64,000 nt of DNA from Streptomyces ferrugineus (GCF_015160855.1 NZ_CP063373.1:2418001-2482000); one strand, 5' to 3'. Counted from the first letter of the stretch, positions 1-8,641 are shown. Notes: generated from the sequence alone by a model not told the origin. Numbers and translations are program-made.

Positions 1-211
1 CGAACAGTACCGGCACCGGTCGAACAGAGCAGCGCCACATGGCCACCACGGGCTCCGCCACGTCAGCCCCCTCTCCGCGCGACGTCGTTGCACCCAAGAT
101 CGTCATCCCATATGTTCCGTTTCGCAATGGATTGTCGGGGCATGCTCGCACGGTCTCGCACCGCCCTTGCCGTACGCCCTGTCGTACTCCCCCCACGCCC
201 GGGAGCCGCCC

Positions 212-1018
212 ATGACCGCGACCGCACCCCCCGAACGCCCCCACACCGACTGCGCGTTCACCCCCGCCGGGTGCCGGGAGCACACCTACGTCCCCCGCCA
301 TCTGGGGCTCACCCGGCGCGGCCCACGCCGGCTGAGAGCCGCCGCCCGTATGGCGCTCGCCTTCCCCGAGCCGGAGAGCTGGCTGGACGTGGGCACGGGA
401 TACGCCCGCTTCCCGGAGTCGGCGAAGGAGGTCTTCCCGTACACGTCGTTCGACGGCGTGGACCCGACCTACCGCGTCCTGCACGCGCGCGTGGCCGAGC
501 GGGTGGAGGAGGCCCACGTCGGCCGCCTCACCGACGCCCGCATCACGGCCCGTCTGCGCGCCCGCTACGACGTCGTCAGCATGTTCCGCCACCTGGAACA
601 CGCCCGCGACCCCCGAGAGGAACTCCGCGCCGCCCTCACGGCCCTGCGCCCCGGCGGCCACCTCGTCCTCGAACTCCCCAACCCGCAGTGCCTGTTCGCC
701 GCCCTGCTGGGCAGACTCTGGGTCCCGCACAGCCCTCCGGGCCACCTCCACCTGCTGCCCATGGACACCCTGTGCGAGGAACTCCGCTCCCAGGGCTGCA
801 CGATCGTCGCGACGGGTTACCGCACCGCGCACATCCCCTACGACCTCGCGGCCGCGACGTCATTGGTCCTGTCACACGTGCTGCCGTCGCTGCTGTCGAG
901 CCTGGGCGCGCCCTTGGTGGCGATCGCCTGGACCATCGACCACCTGTTGGCCCCGTTCCTACGCCACACGCGCTTCTCGAACGCGTACCGAATCATCGCC
1001 CGCAAGGACCCAACCTGA
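212..1018 (+). CDS. class I SAM-dependent methyltransferase
   Basis: Predicted soluble S-adenosylmethionine-dependent methyltransferase of 268 residues; the substrate is unknown. The SAM-binding motif WLDVGTG lies at residues 57-63. An FRHLEHARDP segment matches the post-strand-4 motif of UbiG/type-11 and type-12 enzymes, and an LRPGGHLVLE segment follows it. The C-terminal third is hydrophobic and may contact a lipid-like substrate or membrane; this is inference. I chose the ATG at 212 because GGAG lies about 8 bases upstream; an in-frame ATG at 167 has no ribosome site. The gene stands alone and is followed at once by a hairpin terminator. Confidence 0.75.
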   Translation: MTATAPPERPHTDCAFTPAGCREHTYVPRHLGLTRRGPRRLRAAARMALAFPEPESWLDVGTGYARFPESAKEVFPYTSFDGVDPTYRVLHARVAERVEEAHVGRLTDARITARLRARYDVVSMFRHLEHARDPREELRAALTALRPGGHLVLELPNPQCLFAALLGRLWVPHSPPGHLHLLPMDTLCEELRSQGCTIVATGYRTAHIPYDLAAATSLVLSHVLPSLLSSLGAPLVAIAWTIDHLLAPFLRHTRFSNAYRIIARKDPT

Positions 1019-1024
1019 GCTGAA

Positions 1025-1042
1025 GCGCCCCTCAAGGGGCGC
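1025..1042 (+). terminator. hairpin terminator after methyltransferase
   Basis: A perfect 7-bp stem (GCGCCCC / GGGGCGC) with a TCAA loop begins 6 bases after the stop codon. There is no U-tract, as is usual in streptomycetes. Its right arm is also the first part of the dispersed repeat that follows. Confidence 0.55.
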
Positions 1043-1103
1043 GGGGCTGCATCGATTTGCGGCTCCGCCGCGTGGGCGCGACAAGCCACGACGAACCCGC
1101 GGA
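1032..1103 (+). repeat. dispersed Streptomyces intergenic repeat, long variant
   Basis: Shares AGGGGCGCGGGG at its left end and GCGCGACAAGCCAC then GAACCCGC at its right end with copies at 18731-18778 and 53829-53877. This copy carries about 24 extra bases in the middle that include a GCGG-CTC-CGCC hairpin. It lies in the 110-base gap between convergent genes and is noncoding. Confidence 0.6.
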
Positions 1104-1128
1104 CGCATACCAACAAGCCGTGGCACCC

Positions 1129-2331
1129 TCATCCGCGAAGCACCACCGCCTGCCCCGCAACCACCAGAACCACCTGCTCGCACTCACCCGCAAACGCAGC
1201 ATTGAGCCGCCCGAGCTCATCCCGATACCGCCGCCCGGACGCCGTGGCCGGCACAATCCCCGACCCCACCTCATTCGACACGGCGACGACAGTCCGCCGT
1301 GTCGCCCGCACCGCCGACGTCAACTCCCGCACCCGCTCCCGAAGCGCCCGCTCCCCACCATCCGCCCACACCGCGTCGTCCCAGGCCCCGACGGAGTCCA
1401 TCGCGTCCGTCAGCCACAGGGACAGACAGTCGATCAGCACCGGCGCCCCACCCTCGGAGAGCACCGGCACCAGGTCGCAGGTCTCGGCCGTACGCCACGA
1501 CCCCGGCCGCCGCTCCCGGTGCGCGGCCACCCGCGTCGCCCACTCGGTGTCCCCGCCGCGCGTGCCCCCGGTCGCCACGTACAGCACGTCCGGGAACGCC
1601 TCCAGCCGCCGCTCCGCCTCCACCGACTTCCCCGACCGGGCACCGCCCAGCACCAGGGTCCGCCGCGGCACGTCCGGCACGTCCTCGTACGCCCCCACCA
1701 CCAGCGTCGTCCCGTCCGGCACCGCCCGCGCCCCGGCCGCGGCCAGCCGCCGCCGCAACTCGGCGCCCGGCGGAGCGTCATGGTCCAGATGTACGGCGAC
1801 GACATCCGTCGTCGGCCCGACGGCCCCCACCGCCCGCAGCTTGGCCAGCGCGTCCGGCCGCGCCACGACGTCGGCGACCACCATGTCGTACATCCCGACG
1901 GCGCTCTCCTCCAGCCCGGCCGGCGCACCGCCCGGCGGCAGATACAGCAGCCGCTGCCCGTCCGGCCCGGTCACCGCGTACCCCGTGCCCGGCGCGTCCA
2001 TCGCCACCGCCCGCACCCGATGCCCGGTCAGCAGCGCCAACTCCCGCCCGTCCGGCACCCGCCCGGGCTGCGGCACCCCCGCCGGCACCTCGACGGCGGG
2101 CCCGCCCTGCGGATGCGACAGCAGCACCTGCCGTACGTTCCCCAGCGAACGCCCCGCCCTGGCCGCCGCGAACGCCGCCCCCGGTGTCAGATCGAGCAGC
2201 AGCGCCCCGTCGACGAGCAGCGCGGTGGCGGTCCGCGCGTCGTCGCCGAGCGCGCTCGCACACGCGGCGCAGGGACAGTCGGGGCGGGGGAGTCCCGCGG
2301 GGGCACCGGTGCCGAGGAGAGTGAGTTCCAC
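1129..2331 (-). CDS. cobU: CobU-type adenosylcobinamide kinase/guanylyltransferase with N-terminal MBL-like domain
   Basis: Bifunctional enzyme of cobalamin nucleotide-loop assembly: it phosphorylates adenosylcobinamide and then transfers GMP to it. The catalytic part starts near residue 223. It has the P-loop GGARSGKS (229-236) and the later LIDCLSLWLTD and VSNEVGSGIVP segments typical of CobU. The first ~215 residues are an extension resembling the metallo-beta-lactamase fold of PhnP-like proteins (start MELTLLGTGAPAG, a CPCAAC cysteine cluster, HLDHDAP near 181). The metal-binding HxHxDH motif is absent; the matching place reads LLSHPQGGPAVE. Length is 400 residues against about 180 for stand-alone CobU. 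No other cobalamin gene is visible in the window. Confidence 0.85.
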   Translation of the reverse strand: MELTLLGTGAPAGLPRPDCPCAACASALGDDARTATALLVDGALLLDLTPGAAFAAARAGRSLGNVRQVLLSHPQGGPAVEVPAGVPQPGRVPDGRELALLTGHRVRAVAMDAPGTGYAVTGPDGQRLLYLPPGGAPAGLEESAVGMYDMVVADVVARPDALAKLRAVGAVGPTTDVVAVHLDHDAPPGAELRRRLAAAGARAVPDGTTLVVGAYEDVPDVPRRTLVLGGARSGKSVEAERRLEAFPDVLYVATGGTRGGDTEWATRVAAHRERRPGSWRTAETCDLVPVLSEGGAPVLIDCLSLWLTDAMDSVGAWDDAVWADGGERALRERVRELTSAVRATRRTVVAVSNEVGSGIVPATASGRRYRDELGRLNAAFAGECEQVVLVVAGQAVVLRG

Positions 2332-2444
2332 GGGACCGATTTTCGCGCCCCGGCGCAGGTCTCGCGCATCCGACTAGGCTCAGAAGCGGAGCCGGACCAT
2401 GATCCGGCTCTCACTGTGCAGGTGCTGAGACCTTGGAGGCGTAC

Positions 2445-2657
2445 ATGGCGGCATGGACGTGGCGGTTCGAGAAGGCCGACGGGGCGGAGGTCCAGCCCGC
2501 GGTGCAGCCCGAGGAGTTCACCACCCAGGGGGACGCCGAGTCCTGGATCGGGGAGCACTGGAAGGCGCTGCTCGAGGGTGGTGTGGAGCAGGTGCGGCTG
2601 TTCGAGGACGCCACCGAGATCTACGGGCCGATGAGCCTGAGCGCCGCGGACGCGTGA
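2445..2657 (+). CDS. small conserved hypothetical protein
   Basis: A 70-residue acidic protein without a signal peptide or membrane segment. I do not recognise a domain with certainty. The ATG at 2445 has GGAGG 5 bases upstream; an in-frame TTG at 2433 overlaps that site and is less likely. Strong third-position GC bias supports coding. It is divergent from the cobU-type gene and convergent with the HtrA-like protease gene. Confidence 0.7.
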   Translation: MAAWTWRFEKADGAEVQPAVQPEEFTTQGDAESWIGEHWKALLEGGVEQVRLFEDATEIYGPMSLSAADA

Positions 2658-2664
2658 GCACCCG

Positions 2665-2690
2665 GGGCGAGGGTCCCACGGCCCTCGCCC
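2665..2690. terminator. bidirectional hairpin terminator
   Basis: A perfect 9-bp stem (GGGCGAGGG / CCCTCGCCC) with an 8-base loop fills the 40-base gap between two convergent genes, so it could serve both. Confidence 0.6.
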
Positions 2691-2697
2691 GCTCCCG

Positions 2698-3786
2698 TCA
2701 CTGCTCACCCAGCGTCACATCGACCGTCTTCTCACTGCCGTTGCGCGTGTAGGTCACCGTCGTCTCGTCACCCGGCTTGTCCCCGGCCAGCGCCTCGGAC
2801 AGCGAGGTGATGGTGGTGATGTCGGTGTCCCCCAGCCGGGTGATGATGTCCCCGCGTTCCAGACCGGCCTTGTCGGCCGCGCCGCCCTCCTGCACGGAGA
2901 CGACGGCCACCCCCGCGGCCCGGTACTCGTCGTTCACGACGGTACGGCCGGTGATGCCGAGGGCCGCCCGCCCCGAGTCGACGACCCTGCCGTTCTCGAT
3001 GATCTGGTCGGCGATCGTCTTCACCGTCGACGCCGGGATCGCGAACCCGATGCCGGGCGCCGCGCTGCCCCCGAGGTCGGGGTCGGTGGCGGCGAGGGTC
3101 GGCACGCCGATGACCTCGCTGTCGAGGTTGACCAGGGCGCCACCGCTGTTGCCGGGGTTGATGGCCGCCGACGTCTGCACCATGTTGGCGATCGTCGCGC
3201 CCGTACCGCCGCCGTCGTCCTCACCGCCCTCGGTGACGGTCCGCCCGGTCGCCGAGACGATGCCCTGCGTCACGCTGGACGACAGCCCCAGCGGCGAGCC
3301 CATGGCCAGCACGATCTGACCGACCTGGACCTTCGACGCGTCCCCGAACTTCGCCGCCTTCAGCCCGCTCGGCGGTCTGTCCAGCTTGATCACGGCGAGG
3401 TCCTGCTGCGGATACGAGGACACGAGGTCGGCGGTGAGTTCGTCCTCGCTGTTGGCGGTCGTCACACGGAAGGTCTTCTCGTCGCCCACGACATGCGCGT
3501 TGGTGACGACGTGCCCCTGGTCGTCGTAGACCACGCCCGACCCCAGATCGCGCCGGCCCTGGATCTGCACGACCGACGGCAGCACGTCCTTGATCACCTC
3601 CAGATAGCCGTCCTGGAGGTCGTCGACCGCCCGGACCGCCTTCGGCACGGCCGCCTGTGTCGTCGAGTCCTCCTTCTCACGCGTGGCCGGCGAGGACGAA
3701 CACGCGGAGAGCGGGAGACCGAGGCAGCAGACGAGGGCGGCGATCGCGGCGGCCGAACGCCGGGCACGGAAACGGCGAGCATCCAT
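2698..3786 (-). CDS. HtrA/DegP-like serine protease lipoprotein (S1C, PDZ)
   Basis: Extracytoplasmic trypsin-like protease, probably in quality control of exported proteins. It has an Arg-rich n-region, a hydrophobic h-region and a lipobox LSAC with the lipid-accepting Cys at residue 29, so it should be a membrane-anchored lipoprotein. The catalytic triad is His98 (TNAHVV), Asp129 (QQDLAVIKLD) and Ser214 (GNSGGAL). One PDZ domain covers about residues 270-355. At 362 residues it matches single-PDZ actinobacterial HtrA-like proteins. No strong ribosome site precedes the ATG at 3786. It is followed on the same strand by no close partner. Confidence 0.88.
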   Translation of the reverse strand: MDARRFRARRSAAAIAALVCCLGLPLSACSSSPATREKEDSTTQAAVPKAVRAVDDLQDGYLEVIKDVLPSVVQIQGRRDLGSGVVYDDQGHVVTNAHVVGDEKTFRVTTANSEDELTADLVSSYPQQDLAVIKLDRPPSGLKAAKFGDASKVQVGQIVLAMGSPLGLSSSVTQGIVSATGRTVTEGGEDDGGGTGATIANMVQTSAAINPGNSGGALVNLDSEVIGVPTLAATDPDLGGSAAPGIGFAIPASTVKTIADQIIENGRVVDSGRAALGITGRTVVNDEYRAAGVAVVSVQEGGAADKAGLERGDIITRLGDTDITTITSLSEALAGDKPGDETTVTYTRNGSEKTVDVTLGEQ

Positions 3787-3842
3787 GCCCCGAGTCTCAC
3801 CGCGGGACGAGGGCCCGGCGCGTGCTGCTCACCCGAACGGGA

Positions 3843-4631
3843 TCAGCCGCGCACTCCGCACAGATGCAGCAGCGCCGCCACGCTGCGGTACGGGTCCGTC
3901 TTCCCGGCCCGCTCCTCGACCGCCAGCAGCGCCTCGACGTCCGCCGGGATCTCGGCGTCGTCGGCCGCCGTGTCGCTGAACACCCGCACCCCGTACCAGG
4001 CGTGCAGCGGCGCCCCGATCCCCGCGAGGGTCGAGGTCAGATCGGACAGCCGGTCGGCCCGTACGTCCAGCCCCAGCCGGTTCCGGTAAGCGGTGGTGTC
4101 GAAGGCGGACAGCGCCCCGGCCCAGTCCCCGCCCAGTCCCGGCCGCATGGCCAGCGCGTCGCCGTTGCGCACGAGCAGCGACAGCAGCCCGCCCGGGGCG
4201 AGCATCCGGGCCAGCCCGGCCAGCAGCGGATCGGGCTCCTCGATGTACATCAGCACGCCGTGGCACAGCACGACGTCGAAGCTGCCCGGCAGAAAGTGCA
4301 CACCGGTGTCGCGCCCGTCGCTCTGGACGAGCCGCACCCGCTCACGGATCCCCTCCGGCTCGTCGGCCAGCTCCGCACGGGCGGCCGCGATCATCTTCGG
4401 GTCCTGCTCGACACCGGTCACCTGATGACCGGCCCGGGCCAGCCGCAGCGCCTGGGTGCCCTGGCCCATGCCCACGTCGAGCACCCGCAGCCGCTGTCCC
4501 ACCGGGAACCGCCCGGCTATCTGCTCGTCGAGCTGCCGGGCCACCAGCTCCTGTCGTACGACATCGCGCAGCCCGCCAAGACCGCTCAGCCAGGCATCGG
4601 CCGCACCCCCGGAGAAAGCCGCAGCGCTCAG
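3843..4631 (-). CDS. class I SAM-dependent methyltransferase
   Basis: Predicted cytoplasmic methyltransferase; substrate unknown. It shows LRVLDVGMGQGTQALRLA (motif I), GVEQDPKM (motif II acidic residue) and DVVLCHGVLMYIEEPDPLL (motif IV region). The reading frame is open upstream to an ATG at 4817, but that lies deep inside the DUF3043 gene. No ATG or GTG occurs between there and the homologous region. A CTG at 4629-4631 overlaps the DUF3043 stop as CTGA and has GGAGAG 5 bases upstream, so I propose a CTG start with translational coupling (262 residues). The start is uncertain; the product is not. Confidence 0.72.
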   Translation of the reverse strand: MSAAAFSGGAADAWLSGLGGLRDVVRQELVARQLDEQIAGRFPVGQRLRVLDVGMGQGTQALRLARAGHQVTGVEQDPKMIAAARAELADEPEGIRERVRLVQSDGRDTGVHFLPGSFDVVLCHGVLMYIEEPDPLLAGLARMLAPGGLLSLLVRNGDALAMRPGLGGDWAGALSAFDTTAYRNRLGLDVRADRLSDLTSTLAGIGAPLHAWYGVRVFSDTAADDAEIPADVEALLAVEERAGKTDPYRSVAALLHLCGVRG

Positions 4632-5227
4632 GGCCGCTCTCCACGCTTGACCTGCGGCTTCGGCAGCCGGAGCCGACGCATCTGGAGCGAGCGCATCAGC
4701 GCGTAGGCCACGGCGCCGCGCCGGTTGTCGTCGGGGAAGCGCTCGGCGAGCCGCTTCTTGATCCGGAAGCCGGTGAGGACCGAGTCCAGCACGATCATCA
4801 CGATCACGACCAGCCACAGCAGCAGCGCGATGTTCTGCAGCGCCGCCACCCGCACCATGCTCAGCACGAGAATGATCACGGCCATCGGCAGGAAGAACTC
4901 GGCGATGTTGAAGCGCGAGTCGATGAAGTCACGCGCGAACTTGCGGACCGGACCCTTGTCACGGGCCGGCAGATACCGCTCGTCGCCCCCGGCCAGCGCC
5001 TGGCGCTGCTTCTCCAGGGCGGCCCGGCGGTCCGCGCGCTGGCGCTTGGCGGCGTCCTTGCGCGTCATCGACGTGTTGGCCACGCTGCGACGCTGCGACT
5101 GGGCCGCACTGCGCTTGGGCGTGGGGCGGCCCTTCGGGGCCTCGGGGTGACGGGTCTCGTTGGAGTCGGTCACCGGCGCCTTGTCGGCGGCCTGGGCCTT
5201 CTCATCCTTCGCACGGCTACGGAACAC
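4628..5227 (-). CDS. DUF3043 family membrane protein
   Basis: Actinobacterial membrane protein of unknown function, 199 residues. The N-terminal ~90 residues are charged and rich in Lys, Arg and Ala (cytoplasmic tail with DAAKRQRADRR). Two hydrophobic segments follow (FFLPMAVIILVLSMV and LLLWLVVIVMIVLDSVL) and then a basic C-terminus. I chose the GTG at 5227 (protein starting VFRSRAKDEK) because the -10-like hexamer TACCCT (5241-5236, read on this strand) ends 8 bases upstream, suggesting a leaderless transcript. A TTG at 5236 is the alternative. It is coupled to the methyltransferase gene by a CTGA overlap and is divergent from pspA. Confidence 0.75.
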   Translation of the reverse strand: MFRSRAKDEKAQAADKAPVTDSNETRHPEAPKGRPTPKRSAAQSQRRSVANTSMTRKDAAKRQRADRRAALEKQRQALAGGDERYLPARDKGPVRKFARDFIDSRFNIAEFFLPMAVIILVLSMVRVAALQNIALLLWLVVIVMIVLDSVLTGFRIKKRLAERFPDDNRRGAVAYALMRSLQMRRLRLPKPQVKRGERP

Positions 5228-5497
5228 AAAACCCAAGGGTACGGGGTGCCCGGGGTTGGACCCCAGCCCCGTGGGGAACGATCCGGCAACACCAGTCGTC
5301 GTAGGGGGACAGAGGGGACGTTGCGGACCGACCCGGGGGTCACCTACTCCTTACGCCGGAGCGGGATCGTACGCAGTCGTCCTTGGGGATGAGCGCATCC
5401 GTCCCCGAACAGTGCGTCAATGGATGCAGGGCCCGTACTGTGGGTTCTGTCGCAGGAGCTGGAGCTGGAGTCCGTCAGAAGGGGGCGCGCGAAGCCC

Positions 5498-6301
5498 ATG
5501 AGCGGTGTCATGAAGCGTATGGGGATGATCTTCCGCGCGAAGGCGAACAAGGCCCTTGACCGGGCCGAGGACCCGCGCGAAACCCTCGATTACTCGTACC
5601 AGAAACAGCTGGAGCTGCTCCAGAAGGTTCGCCGCGGCGTGGCCGACGTGGCCACGTCCCGCAAGCGCCTGGAGCTCCAGCTCAACCAGCTGCAGCAGCA
5701 GTCGGGCAAGCTGGAGGACCAGGGCCGCAAGGCGCTCGCGCTGGGCCGTGAGGACCTGGCCCGCGAGGCGCTGTCGCGTCGCGCCGCCCTCCAGCAGCAG
5801 GTGACCGACCTGGAGACCCAGCACGCCACGCTGCAGGGTGAGGAGGAGAAGCTCACCCTCGCGGCCCAGCGCCTCCAGGCCAAGGTCGACGCCTTCCGCA
5901 CCAAGAAGGAGACGATCAAGGCCACGTACACCGCGGCCCAGGCGCAGACCCGGATCGGCGAGGCCTTCTCCGGTATCTCGGAGGAGATGGGCGACGTCGG
6001 CCTGGCGATCCAGCGTGCCGAGGACAAGACGGCCCAGCTCCAGGCGAGGGCCGGAGCCATCGACGAACTGCTCGCCTCGGGTGCCCTGGACGACCAGTCC
6101 GGCATGCACAAGGACGACATCCAGGCCGAGCTGGACCGGCTCTCCGGTGGTACGGATGTAGAGCTGGAGCTGCAGCGCATGAAGGCGGAGCTGGCGGGCG
6201 GCCCGTCGGCCGGCCAGCAGGCCATCGAGGGCGGCACGGATCAGTCGTCGCAGCAGGACCGGCAGCAGCCGCAGGACACCCCGCGCTTCGACAAGCAGTA
6301 G
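5498..6301 (+). CDS. pspA: PspA/IM30 (ESCRT-III-like) membrane stress protein
   Basis: Phage-shock-protein A homologue that protects the inner membrane under stress. It is 267 residues and almost wholly alpha-helical. It starts MSGVMKRMGMIFRAKANKALDRAED, the family's amphipathic first helix, then has long coiled coils of Glu/Gln/Leu/Arg heptads (residues ~25-190). The C-terminus is Gln-rich and disordered (SSQQDRQQPQ). The frame stays open 26 codons upstream, but homology begins at this ATG; GGGGG lies about 12 bases upstream. The next gene is pspAA, 33 bases away, and a two-component pair follows. Confidence 0.9.
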   Translation: MSGVMKRMGMIFRAKANKALDRAEDPRETLDYSYQKQLELLQKVRRGVADVATSRKRLELQLNQLQQQSGKLEDQGRKALALGREDLAREALSRRAALQQQVTDLETQHATLQGEEEKLTLAAQRLQAKVDAFRTKKETIKATYTAAQAQTRIGEAFSGISEEMGDVGLAIQRAEDKTAQLQARAGAIDELLASGALDDQSGMHKDDIQAELDRLSGGTDVELELQRMKAELAGGPSAGQQAIEGGTDQSSQQDRQQPQDTPRFDKQ

Positions 6302-6334
6302 CCGACGGCCGGGGCCCACGCCGAGGAGGGCGAG

Positions 6335-6622
6335 ATGGGCGACATGATCGTCCGGGTCATGGGCGAGGGGCAGGTGAAGCTGTCCGACAGCCACCTGCCC
6401 GAGCTGAACAAGCTCGACGACGAGCTCCTGATGGAGATGGAGAACGGCGACGGCCCCGGCTTCCGTCGCACCCTCACCGCGCTCCTCTCCAAGGTCCACG
6501 AACTGGGCGAGCGTCTGCCCGACGACTCCCTCGAACCGTCCGAGCTGATCCTGCCGTCGCCGGACGCGACGCTGGAGGAGGTCCGGGAGCTGCTGAGCGA
6601 CGACGGATTGATCCCGGGGTGA
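6335..6622 (+). CDS. pspAA: PspA-associated protein PspAA
   Basis: A 95-residue acidic protein that matches PspAA, the partner found beside actinobacterial pspA genes; its biochemical role is unknown. It begins MGDMIVRVMGEGQ and ends with a helical acidic segment (TLEEVRELLSDDGLIPG). GAGGAGG lies just upstream of the ATG. It probably shares a transcript with pspA. Confidence 0.82.
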   Translation: MGDMIVRVMGEGQVKLSDSHLPELNKLDDELLMEMENGDGPGFRRTLTALLSKVHELGERLPDDSLEPSELILPSPDATLEEVRELLSDDGLIPG

Positions 6623-6696
6623 GACGGGCTCCGCGCGAGGAACCTCCGGGCAGCCCCCCTGCCGCGCCCCGCGGGCACGCCGTACCGTAATCAGAC

Positions 6697-7914
6697 GTGA
6701 ACACCCTCGAACGGGCCCGGCGTCATCTCAAGGCGCACCCCATGGCGCTGGACGCCGCCCTGGCAGTGGGCGTACTGGCCTGCATGGTGGCCGGCTCGTT
6801 CGTGGACCCGCACGGCAAGAACGGCGTCACCTGGGCCCTGCGCACCCCGGACGCCCTCAGCCTTGTCCTGATCACCCTCGGCTCCGCGGCCCTGGTCTTC
6901 CGCCGCCGCGCCCCCATGACGGTCCTCGCCCTCACCGGCACCGCCTCCGTCGTGGAGTCCGTCACCGGCGACCCCCGCGCGCCCGTCGCCATGTCCGCGG
7001 TCATCGCCCTCTACACCGTCGCCTCCACCACCGACCGCCCCACCACCTGGCGCGTCGGCCTGCTCACCATCACCGTCCTGACCGGCTCGGCGATGCTCGT
7101 GGGCCCGCTGCCCTGGTACGCCCAGGAGAACCTCGCCATCTTCGCCTGGACCGGTATCGGCGCCACCGCCGGCGACGCCGTCCGCAGCCGCCGCGCCGTC
7201 GTCGCCACCATCCGCGAGCGCGCCGAACGGGCCGAGCGCACCCGCGAGGAGGAGGCCCGCCGCCGCGTCGCCGAGGAGCGCCTCCGCATCGCCCGCGACC
7301 TGCATGACGTCGTCGCCCACCACATCGCCCTGGTCAATGTGCAGGCCGGCGTCGCCGCCCATGTCATGGACAAGCGGCCCGACCAGGCCAAGGAGGCCCT
7401 CGCCCACGTACGCGAGGCCAGTCGCTCCGCGCTCAACGAGCTCCGCGCCACCGTCGGCCTGCTCCGCCAGTCCGGCGACCCCGAGGCCCCCACCGAACCC
7501 GCCCCCGGCCTCGACCGCCTCGACGAACTCGCCGGCACCTTCCGCAGCGCCGGCCTCCAGGTCGAGGTCGCCCGCGCCGACCAGGGCACCACCTTGCCCG
7601 CCGCCGTCGACCTGGCCGCCTACCGGGTGATCCAGGAAGCCCTCACGAATGTGCAGAAGCACGCCGGCCAGGACGCCAAGGCCGAGGTCAGCGTCGTCCG
7701 CGTGGGCCCCAACATCGAGATCACGGTCCTCGACGACGGCGCCGGCGACGACGAACTGCCCGAGGGCGGCGGCCACGGCCTGCTCGGCATGCGCGAGCGC
7801 GTGACCGCCCTGCGCGGCACCCTCACCACCGGCCCCCGCTACGGAGGCGGCTTCCGCGTCCATGCGATCCTGCCGGTCAAGAGCCGTACCCGCGCCGCGG
7901 AGGACGCCGGATGA
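6697..7914 (+). CDS. NarL-type (DesK/LiaS-like) sensor histidine kinase
   Basis: Membrane sensor kinase of 405 residues. The N-terminal ~150 residues hold four or more hydrophobic segments with very short loops and no large external domain, so the signal is likely sensed in or at the membrane. The HisKA_3 dimerisation box has the phospho-acceptor His at residue 203 (IARDLHDVVAHH). An HATPase_c domain follows with the N-box (IQEALTNVQKHAG) and a G-rich lid (GGGHGLLGMRERV). The GTG start at 6697 lacks a Shine-Dalgarno site, but TACCGT ends 8 bases before it, so translation may be leaderless. The cognate regulator gene follows after 43 bases, and pspA-pspAA precede it. Confidence 0.88.
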   Translation: MNTLERARRHLKAHPMALDAALAVGVLACMVAGSFVDPHGKNGVTWALRTPDALSLVLITLGSAALVFRRRAPMTVLALTGTASVVESVTGDPRAPVAMSAVIALYTVASTTDRPTTWRVGLLTITVLTGSAMLVGPLPWYAQENLAIFAWTGIGATAGDAVRSRRAVVATIRERAERAERTREEEARRRVAEERLRIARDLHDVVAHHIALVNVQAGVAAHVMDKRPDQAKEALAHVREASRSALNELRATVGLLRQSGDPEAPTEPAPGLDRLDELAGTFRSAGLQVEVARADQGTTLPAAVDLAAYRVIQEALTNVQKHAGQDAKAEVSVVRVGPNIEITVLDDGAGDDELPEGGGHGLLGMRERVTALRGTLTTGPRYGGGFRVHAILPVKSRTRAAEDAG

Positions 7915-7957
7915 CAGCCGACGACGCGTTACGCCCCGTGACAGACGAGGACCCCGT

Positions 7958-8641
7958 ATGACCATCCGCGTCCTGCTCGCCGACGATCAGGCCCTCCTGC
8001 GCAGCGCCTTCCGGGTGCTGGTCGACTCCGAGCCCGACATGGAGGTCGTCGGCGAGGCCTCCGACGGCGCGGAGGCGGTGCGGCTGACCAGGGAGCAGGG
8101 CGCGGACGTCGTGCTCATGGACATCCGGATGCCCGGCACCGACGGCCTCGCCGCCACCCGCATGATCAGCGCCGATCCGGGGCTCGCCCATGTCCGCGTC
8201 GTCATCCTCACCACCTTCGAGGTCGACGACTACGTCGTGCAGTCGCTGCGCGCCGGCGCCTCCGGCTTCCTCGGCAAGGGCTCCGAACCCGACGAGCTGC
8301 TCAGCGCCATCCGTGTCGCGGCCGGCGGCGAGGCCCTGCTCTCGCCGGCCGCCACCAAGGGGCTGATCGCCCGGTTCCTCGCCCAGGGCGACGGTGCGGG
8401 CGACGACAGCGACCCGGCCCGCGCCGAGCGGCTCGACGCCCTCACCGGCCGCGAGCGCGAGGTCCTGGTGCAGGTGGCCGGCGGGCACTCCAACGACGAG
8501 ATCGCCGAGCGCCTGGAGGTCAGCCCGCTGACCGTGAAGACGCACGTGAACCGGGCCATGTCCAAGCTCGGCGCCCGCGACCGGGCCCAGCTCGTGGTGA
8601 TCGCGTACGAATCGGGGCTGGTACGTCCAAGGGTGGAGTGA
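7958..8641 (+). CDS. NarL/LuxR-family response regulator
   Basis: Partner of the preceding kinase, 227 residues. The receiver domain has acidic DDQ near the start and phospho-acceptor Asp55 (VLMDIRMPG). A LuxR-type helix-turn-helix occupies about residues 155-220 (LTGREREVLVQVAGG, then LTVKTHVNRAMSKLG). The ATG at 7958 is preceded by ACGAGGA; longer in-frame starts run into the kinase gene. Its position suggests a role in envelope-stress control with pspA, which is inference. Confidence 0.88.
   Translation: MTIRVLLADDQALLRSAFRVLVDSEPDMEVVGEASDGAEAVRLTREQGADVVLMDIRMPGTDGLAATRMISADPGLAHVRVVILTTFEVDDYVVQSLRAGASGFLGKGSEPDELLSAIRVAAGGEALLSPAATKGLIARFLAQGDGAGDDSDPARAERLDALTGREREVLVQVAGGHSNDEIAERLEVSPLTVKTHVNRAMSKLGARDRAQLVVIAYESGLVRPRVE

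Noticed and set aside
1..211. Possible small genes at the left edge
   Set aside because: Short frames on both strands lack ribosome sites and recognisable products; the region probably holds the promoter of the gene at 212.
6691..7965. 424-codon minus-strand ORF opposite the sensor kinase gene
   Set aside because: Gly/Ala/Asp-rich antisense shadow; the plus strand has clear kinase motifs.
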